NCBI GenBank assembly: GCA_021780395.1
Contig: JAJXYU010000120.1
Span: forward strand, 1 to 6,620
Direction: 5' to 3'
Length of the DNA: 6,620 nucleotides
Origin: Pseudomonadota bacterium
GTDB lineage: Bacteria > Pseudomonadota > Gammaproteobacteria > Steroidobacterales > Steroidobacteraceae
The notes beneath the pieces are model-generated. The model was not told where the DNA came from. It made no database searches and saw nothing but the letters and a program-made list of their open reading frames with translations. Both the position numbers and the translations under genes were made by a program. Position 1 is the stretch's first letter. Each line of letters begins with the position of its first letter. This document shows, one piece after another, positions 1 through 6,620 of this stretch.

Positions 1-800
1 AGGTCCGCGAGCTCGATTCTGGCGAGCCGGCCGATCTCCTTGATCCGCTCGCCGCGCTGGCCGATCACGATCGCCTTCTGCCCGCTGCGCTCGACCCAGA
101 TCACCGCGTGGATCACGCTGCGCCCGTCCTCGTCGGCGAACCCCTCGATCTGCACGCTCAAGCCATACGGCAGTTCCTCGCGCAGGTTCAACGTGAGCTT
201 CTCGCGGATCACCTCGGCGGCGTGGAACGGCTCGTCGCGGTCGGTGAGCACGTCCGGCGGGAACGCCGGCGGCGCCTCGGGCATCCGCCCCGCCAACAGC
301 TCGGCGAGCCGGTCGAGGTTCTCGCCGGTACGCGCCGAGACCGGCACGATCGCGGACGCGGGAATCCGGTCGGTGATCGACTCGAGGAACGGCAGCAGTC
401 GCTCCCGCGGCGCGACGCCGTCGATCTTGTTCACGACGACGACGAGCGGCTGCTTCAGGCCCCTGACCCGCTCCCAGACCCAGTCGTCCCCGTCGTCGAA
501 GCGCAGCGCCTCGACGACGAACAGGATCGCGTCGGCGTCGCGCGAGGAGCTGATCGCGACGCGGTTCATATACTGGTTCATCACCCGCCGCGCACCCGAG
601 TGCAGCCCCGGCGTGTCGATCAGCACGAGCTGCGCGGCCGGACGGTTCACGACGCCGAGGATCCGGTGCCGGGTCGTCTGCGGCTTCGGCGCGACGATCG
701 ACACCTTGCGCCCGACCAGCGCATTCACGAGCGTCGACTTGCCGACGTTCGGCCGGCCGACGATCGCGACGAACCCGCAGCGAAACGCCGCGCCGCTCAC
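1..800 (-). CDS. era: GTPase Era, ribosome assembly factor (3' end outside window)
   Basis: Era is a GTPase that binds the 3' end of 16S rRNA and assists 30S assembly, acting in the cytoplasm and at the inner membrane. About 266 codons are visible. Reading from the GTG at 800, the G domain shows G1 GRPNVGKS (residues 15-22), the switch I region QTTRHR (41-46), G3 DTPG (62-65), G4 NKID (124-127) and G5 SAR (155-157). A C-terminal KH domain follows, with its GxxG loop GQRG at 247-250. E. coli Era has 301 residues, so roughly 30 are missing beyond base 1. The GTG at 800 overlaps the rnc stop as GTGA and gives an N-terminus of the same length before Cys-Gly-Phe as E. coli Era. An in-frame GTG at 809 has GAGG seven bases upstream and is a real alternative start. 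Identity is near certain; only the start is open. Confidence 0.96.
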   Translation of the reverse strand, partial: MSGAAFRCGFVAIVGRPNVGKSTLVNALVGRKVSIVAPKPQTTRHRILGVVNRPAAQLVLIDTPGLHSGARRVMNQYMNRVAISSSRDADAILFVVEALRFDDGDDWVWERVRGLKQPLVVVVNKIDGVAPRERLLPFLESITDRIPASAIVPVSARTGENLDRLAELLAGRMPEAPPAFPPDVLTDRDEPFHAAEVIREKLTLNLREELPYGLSVQIEGFADEDGRSVIHAVIWVERSGQKAIVIGQRGERIKEIGRLARIELAD

Positions 801-1507
801 GACGGCCACCGTCCGGCCTCGGGCAGGCGCTCGATCACCCGCTCGGCCGCGATCTGCTCCGCGCGGCGCCGGCTCGCGCCCTCGCCGCTCGCCGACAGGC
901 CGAGCGCGGGGACCTCGCAGCGCACCTCGAAGTGCTGATCGTGCGGCTCGCCGCTGACCGCGATCAGGTGGTACGCGGGAACCGCGACGCCACGCCCCTG
1001 CAGCGTCTCCTGCAGGCGGGTCTTCGGGTCCTTCAGCACCGCGACCGCGGGCAGCTGCGCGAGCGGCTCGGCGAGCAGCCGCCGCACGACCGCCGCGGCC
1101 GCGTCGAACCCCGCGTCGACGAACACCGCACCCACGATCGCCTCGAGCGCGTCGGCGAGGATGGATTCGCGCCGGTGCCCGCCACTCTTCGCCTCGCCCG
1201 CGCCGAAGCGCAGGCGCTCGCCGACGCCGCGTCCGGCCGCGATCCGTGCGAGCGACCGGCCGCTCACGAGCGTCGCGCGCTGGCGCGAGAGGCTCCCCTC
1301 GTCCGCGCGCGGATGCGCCTCGTAGAGCATCTGCGCGACCACGCAGTCGACCACCGCGTCGCCGAGGAACTCGAGCCGCTCGTTGTGCGCGGACCCCGCG
1401 CTGCGGTGGGTCAGCGCGGTCATCGCGAGCTCCGGCCGCGCGAACGCGTGGCCGAACTCGCGTTCGATCCAGGTGAGGATCCCGGCGGGTGCGGACGCGG
1501 CGCTCAC
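797..1507 (-). CDS. rnc: Ribonuclease III
   Basis: RNase III is an endonuclease that cleaves double-stranded RNA, matures 16S and 23S rRNA precursors and processes some mRNAs. The 236-residue product is close to the usual bacterial length (E. coli 226). The N-terminal catalytic domain carries the signature NERLEFLGDAVVD at 42-54. The acidic residues E43, E46, D50, E70, D119 and E122 match the spacing of E. coli E38, E41, D45, E65, D114 and E117, so the active site looks intact. From about residue 159 (DPKTRLQE) to the end is a double-stranded-RNA-binding domain. The start is a GTG that overlaps the preceding DUF4845 stop as GTGA, and the stop overlaps the era GTG in the same way. No strong Shine-Dalgarno precedes it, which fits translational coupling. 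There is no room for the separate leader that controls rnc in E. coli. Confidence 0.97.
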   Translation of the reverse strand: MSAASAPAGILTWIEREFGHAFARPELAMTALTHRSAGSAHNERLEFLGDAVVDCVVAQMLYEAHPRADEGSLSRQRATLVSGRSLARIAAGRGVGERLRFGAGEAKSGGHRRESILADALEAIVGAVFVDAGFDAAAAVVRRLLAEPLAQLPAVAVLKDPKTRLQETLQGRGVAVPAYHLIAVSGEPHDQHFEVRCEVPALGLSASGEGASRRRAEQIAAERVIERLPEAGRWPS

Positions 1508-1866
1508 TGGATCGGCACGGTCTTGTCGAAGTGCGCGACCAGCGAGATGTTGCCGATGAACGAGACGCGGTCGTCGTAATCGACGTGCAGCGCGATCGTG
1601 CCGTCGCCGCGCTCGATCTGCACGTCGTCCGGGGTGATCCGGTCGATGCTCTCGATCTCCCAGTGCCGCTCGAGCGCCCGGCGGATCATGAACTGATCGA
1701 CCGTCTGGCCCTTCAGCTCGGTCGACACCGACTGCAGCGTGTGCGAGACCTTCAGGTAATTGAGGTACGCCGGCACGAGCCGGATCCCCGCGTAGACGAG
1801 CACGCCCGCCATCGCCATCACCAGCAGCACGCCCAAGAACGTCATCCCTTTTTGACGGTCCCGCAT
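1504..1866 (-). CDS. DUF4845 single-pass membrane protein
   Basis: This is a 120-residue protein of the DUF4845 family, commonly encoded between lepB and rnc in Gamma- and Betaproteobacteria; its function is unknown. A short basic N-terminus (MRDRQKG) precedes one hydrophobic segment at about residues 9-30. The remaining 90 or so residues, including an acidic stretch and ending FDKTVPIQ, are soluble and probably periplasmic. The ATG at 1866 follows a GGGGG run with a seven-base spacer and lies 26 nt after the lepB stop. An in-frame ATG seven codons later would remove the basic residues before the membrane segment and is less likely. The frame stays open far upstream, inside lepB, but that part is an overlapping shadow. 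The stop overlaps the rnc GTG. The KGMTFLG motif looks like a prepilin leader but has Gly instead of Glu at the fifth position after the first glycine. Confidence 0.88.
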   Translation of the reverse strand: MRDRQKGMTFLGVLLVMAMAGVLVYAGIRLVPAYLNYLKVSHTLQSVSTELKGQTVDQFMIRRALERHWEIESIDRITPDDVQIERGDGTIALHVDYDDRVSFIGNISLVAHFDKTVPIQ

Positions 1867-1892
1867 CTCGATACCCCCGGGTTGGTTCGGCT

Positions 1893-2918
1893 TCAGTGAA
1901 TCAGATGCCCGATCCTGCCCCAAAGCGGGCCGTCGCGCATGTCCAGATTCAACCACACGATCACGGCCTTGCCGACGAGGTCCTTGGCCGGCACCATGCC
2001 CGGCGCGTCGGGCTCGCCCTGCCACCGACTGTCCTTGCTGTTGTTGCGGTTGTCGCCCATGAAGAAATAATGCCCGGCCGGGACGGTCCATTCCCCGGTC
2101 TTCACCGGGCCGTTCGCGAACATGATCCGGTGATGGTGGGTTCCGAGCTGCTCCCACGCGGTGCCGACGCCCGCGTAGTTCCACTGCTCGTCCTTCGGCC
2201 CGCGGTAGATCGGGCCCGGGGTCTGCGGGACGGGCTTGCCGTTGATGAACACCTGGTCGTTCGCGTCGACCCGGACCCGGTCGCCCGGGAGCCCGACGAG
2301 CCGCTTGATGTAGTCGATCTTCGGGTTCGGCGGCAGGCGGAACACGATCACGTCGCCGCGCTGCGGCTTGCCGGTCTTCAGGATCAGCGTGTGCGTGACC
2401 GGCAGGCGCAGCCCGTACTCGTACTTCGCGACGAAGATGAAGTCGCCGTCGTAGAGCGTCGGCATCATCGAGTCCGACGGGATCCGGAACGGCTCGAACA
2501 GGAACGAGCGGATCAGGAGCACCACGAGGATCACCGGGAAGAACGAGCGCGCGTACTCGACCGCGATCGGCTCGCGCACCGCCTCGGCGGCGGTGCCCGT
2601 CCGCTCGGCGGACGCGAGGCGGCGGCGGCGGAAGAACGCGAGGTCGAGCGCCCAGATCACGCCGGCCGCGGCGCCGACGATCACGAGCAGAACGCTGAAG
2701 TCGACCGCCTCGAAGCGGAACATCCGCCACAGCGCGATCGCCGCGATCGCGAGCAGCGCCCAGCCGGCGATCCGCGCGGGCAGCGGCTCCTCGGCGCTGG
2801 TCCCGCCCGGGTCGCGCTTCGGCCGCAGCACCCAGCCGTCGTAGAGGATCACCGCGACGCACGCGAGCGCCGCGTACAGCAGACCCATCAATACCCCGTT
2901 CCCGTTGTGTGGCGTCAC
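1893..2918 (-). CDS. lepB: Signal peptidase I with N-terminal membrane extension
   Basis: Signal peptidase I is the inner-membrane serine/lysine protease that removes signal peptides from Sec and Tat substrates on the periplasmic side. Counting from the GTG at 2918 (341 residues), the catalytic serine is S150 in IPSDSMMPT and the general-base lysine is K205 in IDYIKR. Their 55-residue spacing equals that of E. coli LepB. The later box GDNRNNSKDSR lies at 288-298. Hydrophobic segments fall at about 9-31, 48-66, 73-96 and 126-141. The last two correspond to the usual pair of LepB transmembrane helices; the first two form an extension of about 70 residues. The GTG has GAGGG six bases upstream. 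An in-frame ATG at 2888 has GGGG five bases upstream and would drop ten residues without removing the extra membrane segments. The gene starts 31 nt after lepA. Confidence 0.96.
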   Translation of the reverse strand: MTPHNGNGVLMGLLYAALACVAVILYDGWVLRPKRDPGGTSAEEPLPARIAGWALLAIAAIALWRMFRFEAVDFSVLLVIVGAAAGVIWALDLAFFRRRRLASAERTGTAAEAVREPIAVEYARSFFPVILVVLLIRSFLFEPFRIPSDSMMPTLYDGDFIFVAKYEYGLRLPVTHTLILKTGKPQRGDVIVFRLPPNPKIDYIKRLVGLPGDRVRVDANDQVFINGKPVPQTPGPIYRGPKDEQWNYAGVGTAWEQLGTHHHRIMFANGPVKTGEWTVPAGHYFFMGDNRNNSKDSRWQGEPDAPGMVPAKDLVGKAVIVWLNLDMRDGPLWGRIGHLIH

Positions 2919-2949
2919 GAAATGCCCTCGCTGGTCGCCTCTTGCCCGA

Positions 2950-4749
<1,800 letters not shown>

Positions 4750-4754
4750 CGCAA

Positions 4755-4774
4755 CCGGGTTTGGCAAAACCCGG
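4755..4774 (-). promoter_or_regulatory. Perfect 8-bp hairpin directly upstream of the lepA start
   Basis: On the minus strand CCGGGTTT and AAACCCGG pair perfectly around a four-base TGCC loop. The 3' arm ends five bases before the lepA ATG, exactly where a ribosome binding site would sit, and no purine-rich site is visible nearby. No T-run follows on either strand, so it does not resemble an intrinsic terminator. A role in limiting ribosome access on read-through mRNA is inference; the inverted repeat itself is seen directly. Confidence 0.55.
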
Positions 4775-4775
4775 G

Positions 4776-4781
4776 ATTATA
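4776..4781 (-). promoter_or_regulatory. Candidate -10 element (TATAAT) for lepA
   Basis: The minus strand reads CCGGTATAATCCCGG just after the glutaredoxin-like stop codon. TATAAT is a perfect sigma-70 -10 hexamer, which is uncommon by chance in DNA this GC-rich. The triplet before it is CGG rather than the TGN of an extended -10. No convincing -35 box occurs 16-18 bases upstream (GC-rich sequence near 4798-4805). A transcript from here would start near 4769, inside the hairpin, leaving a leader of about 20 bases. This is a candidate only. Confidence 0.35.
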
Positions 4782-4785
4782 CCGG

Positions 4786-5037
4786 TCATCGATCCGGTGC
4801 GAGCGCTTTGTGCACCTCGTCGACGTCGAGGCGGCCGAAGCACACGAACTCGTCGTCGTACAGCAGCACCGGGATCTTGAGGCCGTAGCGCTCGCGGGTC
4901 CTCGGATCCGCGTCGACGTCGCGGATCTCGACCGGGACGCCGGCGGCGACCGGGAGCCTCGCGAGCGCCTCCTGCATCTCCTCGCACAGGTGGCACCCGG
5001 CACGGGAATACAGGATGAAGCGTCCGGTCGCGGTCAT
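4786..5037 (-). CDS. Glutaredoxin-like thioredoxin-fold protein (DUF836 type)
   Basis: This is a small 83-residue thioredoxin-fold protein. It starts with the strand FILYSRAGC, followed by a CxxC redox motif (C15-H-L-C18) at the head of the first helix. A candidate cis-proline, P56, sits in KIPVLLYDD before the last strands, as in glutaredoxins. It resembles the short glutaredoxin-like DUF836 family, which is often encoded next to lepA in Beta- and Gammaproteobacteria. A thiol-disulfide role in the cytoplasm is likely, since there is no signal peptide; the substrate is unknown. The ATG at 5037 lies 12 nt after the rseB stop, and TGAGG at the rseB stop, ten bases upstream, could serve as a Shine-Dalgarno. 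Its location between an envelope-stress regulator and lepA says little about its specific partner. Confidence 0.85.
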   Translation of the reverse strand: MTATGRFILYSRAGCHLCEEMQEALARLPVAAGVPVEIRDVDADPRTRERYGLKIPVLLYDDEFVCFGRLDVDEVHKALAPDR

Positions 5038-5049
5038 CGGCGCCCGGCC

Positions 5050-6126
5050 TCAACGATGCAGTGCGGTCGGCAGCGCATCGCCGTCGACCGCACGCACCGA
5101 GTGCGCGATGAACTCGACCGTCTTCGCGGGCACCTCGCCGACCGCGGTCACCTGGTGTCCCTCGACCACGGTCGAGAACACGAACCCCGAATCGAAGCGC
5201 GCGAGTCCGTGCATCGGCGCCTCGGCCGGGGTCGCGGCCGCGCTGCTCGGCGCCGTGCGTGGCCGCGGCTCGACGAACAGCGACACGGTCGCGAGCCCGT
5301 CCGAGTAGACCAGGTGCTCGGCCGGCCGGTGGGCCGCGCCGATCGTCTGGGCCGCGGCGACGGTGAGCCGGAATCCCGGCGGGAGCGCCGCGGGACGCAG
5401 CGCCGCGGCGCCCGCGGTGGTCTGCCCGACCGGCCGCTGCACGATCCAGCGGACCCCGGTCGTCGGCACCTTCGCCTCGAGCTCGCGGTCGGGGATCGTC
5501 GCAGGCATCGTGAGCGACGCGAACAGGATCTGCTCGAGCACGCGCCCGCCCGCGTCGCGCAGCTCGGTCTTCAGCGGCATCGCCGAGCGGCGGTCGATCC
5601 ACAGCCGGTAACCGAAGCGGAACTGATCCTTCGGATCGACCGCGATCACCTTCACCTGATGGCCGAGCAGGCGCTCGTCGGGCAGCTCGCGGATCCGGTA
5701 GAACTGGTCGACGCCGGGCCCGAACTTCGGCAGCGCGCCGAGGAACGGCGTACCGCTCGGACGGGTCGCGACCAGCACCGTGTGCCGGTCGGGGAAGTAA
5801 CAGACCAGCCGGCCATCGCTGTGGCGCACGTACTCGCGCCCCGCGCCGTCGAGCGATTCCAGACGCTCGGTGATGCGGCCGTCGCGGTCACGGTGCACGA
5901 TGCGCATCGTCTCGACGCGCCGGCCGCTCACGTGAAAGAAGGTACCGACGTAATTGCGGGTCTTCAGCGCATGGGTCATGCGTTCGAGCCACGCGCGCGC
6001 ATCGCGCGCGCCGGCGGCGGACCCCGGGTCGGCGGCGTGCGTCGGGGTCGTGAGCAGCACCCCGCCGATCGCGGCCGCGTACAGGATCCGCGCCGTGCCG
6101 AGCGCGACCGACCCCGCGCCGATCAT
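5050..6126 (-). CDS. rseB: Sigma-E regulatory protein RseB/MucB, periplasmic
   Basis: RseB is a periplasmic protein that binds the periplasmic domain of RseA and protects it from the first-site protease until envelope stress (mislocalised lipoprotein or LPS) releases it. The 358-residue product has a signal peptide: a hydrophobic core at about 13-26 and a probable cleavage after THA at residue 31. The N-terminal LolA-like domain (about 43-225) contains WLERM, NYVGTFFHVSG, ETMRIVHRDRDGRITERLESLDG and LWIDRRSAMPLKTEL, all typical of the MucB/RseB family. The smaller C-terminal domain spans about 248-345. It is interrupted at about 287-304 by an Ala/Pro-rich stretch (PRPRTAPSSAAATPAEAP), and with a long N-terminus this makes the protein about 40 residues longer than E. 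coli RseB. The ATG overlaps the rseA stop by four bases, suggesting coupled synthesis of the two partners. No mucD/degP gene follows. Confidence 0.93.
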   Translation of the reverse strand: MIGAGSVALGTARILYAAAIGGVLLTTPTHAADPGSAAGARDARAWLERMTHALKTRNYVGTFFHVSGRRVETMRIVHRDRDGRITERLESLDGAGREYVRHSDGRLVCYFPDRHTVLVATRPSGTPFLGALPKFGPGVDQFYRIRELPDERLLGHQVKVIAVDPKDQFRFGYRLWIDRRSAMPLKTELRDAGGRVLEQILFASLTMPATIPDRELEAKVPTTGVRWIVQRPVGQTTAGAAALRPAALPPGFRLTVAAAQTIGAAHRPAEHLVYSDGLATVSLFVEPRPRTAPSSAAATPAEAPMHGLARFDSGFVFSTVVEGHQVTAVGEVPAKTVEFIAHSVRAVDGDALPTALHR

Positions 6127-6620
6127 GGGCCGCCGGGCAGACTCGCAGCGCCGCTCGCCGGACCCGGCGAGGCGATCGACGGCGCGCTCGCGGCGGCCGA
6201 TGCCTCGGGGGCGGCCGATGCCTCGGGGGCGTTCGCGGCCCTCGCCGGCCCGAGGCGCGGACCGGGCTCGGCGATCAGCCCCGACAGGAGCCCCCGCTGG
6301 CCGAGGAACGAGGTGTACTCGCTGTGCGCGAACACGTAATTCGTGAGCCGCGCGGGCGGCAGCGCCGCCGGCGTCTCGGTGAGGCTCGTCGGCACCGTGT
6401 AGGAGAGCGCGTTCGAATCGGACTTCGCGGCGAGCATCGCTCCGCCCGTCGCCGGGGTGTTCGGCGCGGCGATCGGCACCGCCGGCCCGGCCGCGACCGT
6501 CGCCGCGGTCAGGGTCGGCGTGTCGGCCCGCCGCTGCAGTGCAAAAACCGCGACCACCGCGACCCCGGCCGCGATCGCACCGCTCGCCGCGTGCCGCCAG
6601 AAGCGCGCCGACAGCGGCCG
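6123..6620 (-). CDS. rseA: Anti-sigma-E factor RseA/MucA (N-terminal part outside window)
   Basis: RseA is an inner-membrane anti-sigma factor. Its cytoplasmic domain sequesters sigma-E, and stepwise proteolysis (DegS/AlgW, then RseP) frees it. The frame is open to the window edge, giving about 165 visible residues. The sigma-binding domain lies outside the window. A single transmembrane segment (about ASGAIAAGVAVVAVFAL, bases 6590-6540) is preceded by basic FWRH and followed by QRR. A periplasmic linker then leads to the RseA C-terminal motif RLTNYVFAHSEYTSFLG, where the RseB-interacting region lies in this family. After it comes a tail of nearly 50 residues rich in Ala, Pro, Ser and Gly, which includes a duplicated six-residue unit. 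A GTG at 6557 lies within the membrane segment and is not the start. The stop overlaps the rseB ATG as ATGA. Assignment rests on this motif, the topology and the neighbour rseB. Confidence 0.88.
   Translation of the reverse strand, partial: RPLSARFWRHAASGAIAAGVAVVAVFALQRRADTPTLTAATVAAGPAVPIAAPNTPATGGAMLAAKSDSNALSYTVPTSLTETPAALPPARLTNYVFAHSEYTSFLGQRGLLSGLIAEPGPRLGPARAANAPEASAAPEASAAASAPSIASPGPASGAASLPGGP
6193..6228. repeat. Two exact tandem copies of an 18-bp unit inside rseA
   Basis: The unit GCGGCCGATGCCTCGGGG occurs twice back to back, at 6193-6210 and 6211-6228. Being 18 bp, it keeps the rseA frame and duplicates a six-residue Pro-Glu-Ala-Ser-Ala-Ala unit in the protein's C-terminal tail. 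It is probably a recent slippage product in a low-complexity, surface-exposed stretch. Confidence 0.85.

Noticed and set aside
1867..2862. Continuation of the DUF4845 frame upstream as a long minus-strand protein of about 450 residues, which could suggest a fusion.
   Set aside because: This part lies inside lepB in another frame and is Arg/Pro/Ala-rich with no domain. The DUF4845 ATG at 1866 has its own ribosome binding site and gives the normal family length.
4755..4774. The hairpin before lepA read as an intrinsic terminator.
   Set aside because: No run of T follows on either strand, and it sits five bases from a start codon inside an apparent operon.
6540..6557. GTG at 6557 as the start of a short 144-residue protein.
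   Set aside because: It lies within the transmembrane segment of RseA, and the frame stays open with sensible sequence to the window edge, so the gene simply begins outside the window.

Overview
The window is a GC-rich stretch (estimated by eye at about 70% G+C) in which every gene I can support lies on the minus strand. Read in transcription order, from high to low coordinates, it holds rseA/mucA (5' end missing), rseB/mucB, a small glutaredoxin-like gene, lepA, lepB, a DUF4845 gene, rnc and era (3' end missing). This is the conserved sigma-E regulator / signal peptidase / RNase III / Era neighbourhood of Gamma- and Betaproteobacteria. The RseA C-terminal motif, Era and DUF4845 look more gammaproteobacterial than betaproteobacterial to me. 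That lean is inference, and I do not name a genus.

Layout: 6123-6620 holds the membrane-spanning and periplasmic part of the RseA anti-sigma factor. Its stop overlaps the rseB start (5050-6126) by 4 nt. After a 12-nt gap comes the 83-residue glutaredoxin-like protein (4786-5037). A 36-nt spacer follows, with a perfect 8-bp hairpin and a consensus TATAAT, and leads into lepA (2950-4749). Next come lepB (1893-2918), the DUF4845 membrane protein (1504-1866), rnc (797-1507) and era (1-800, running off the window). DUF4845/rnc and rnc/era overlap by GTGA, so those pairs are probably translationally coupled. No intergenic gap exceeds about 60 nt, and I see no RNA gene, mobile element, CRISPR array or convincing terminator.

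How the genes fit together: RseA and RseB form the envelope-stress switch that holds sigma-E inactive. LepA (EF4) and LepB (signal peptidase I) act in translation and in release of exported proteins. RNase III and Era act in rRNA processing and 30S assembly. The cluster is tight enough to be one transcription unit, possibly with an internal promoter before lepA.

The region is mostly ordinary housekeeping DNA, and I found no previously undescribed system. The points most worth a second look are an N-terminal extension of LepB with two extra predicted membrane segments, the hairpin and TATAAT before lepA, the absence of mucD between rseB and lepA, the absence of a leader before rnc, and an Ala/Pro-rich tail on RseA with an internal duplication.
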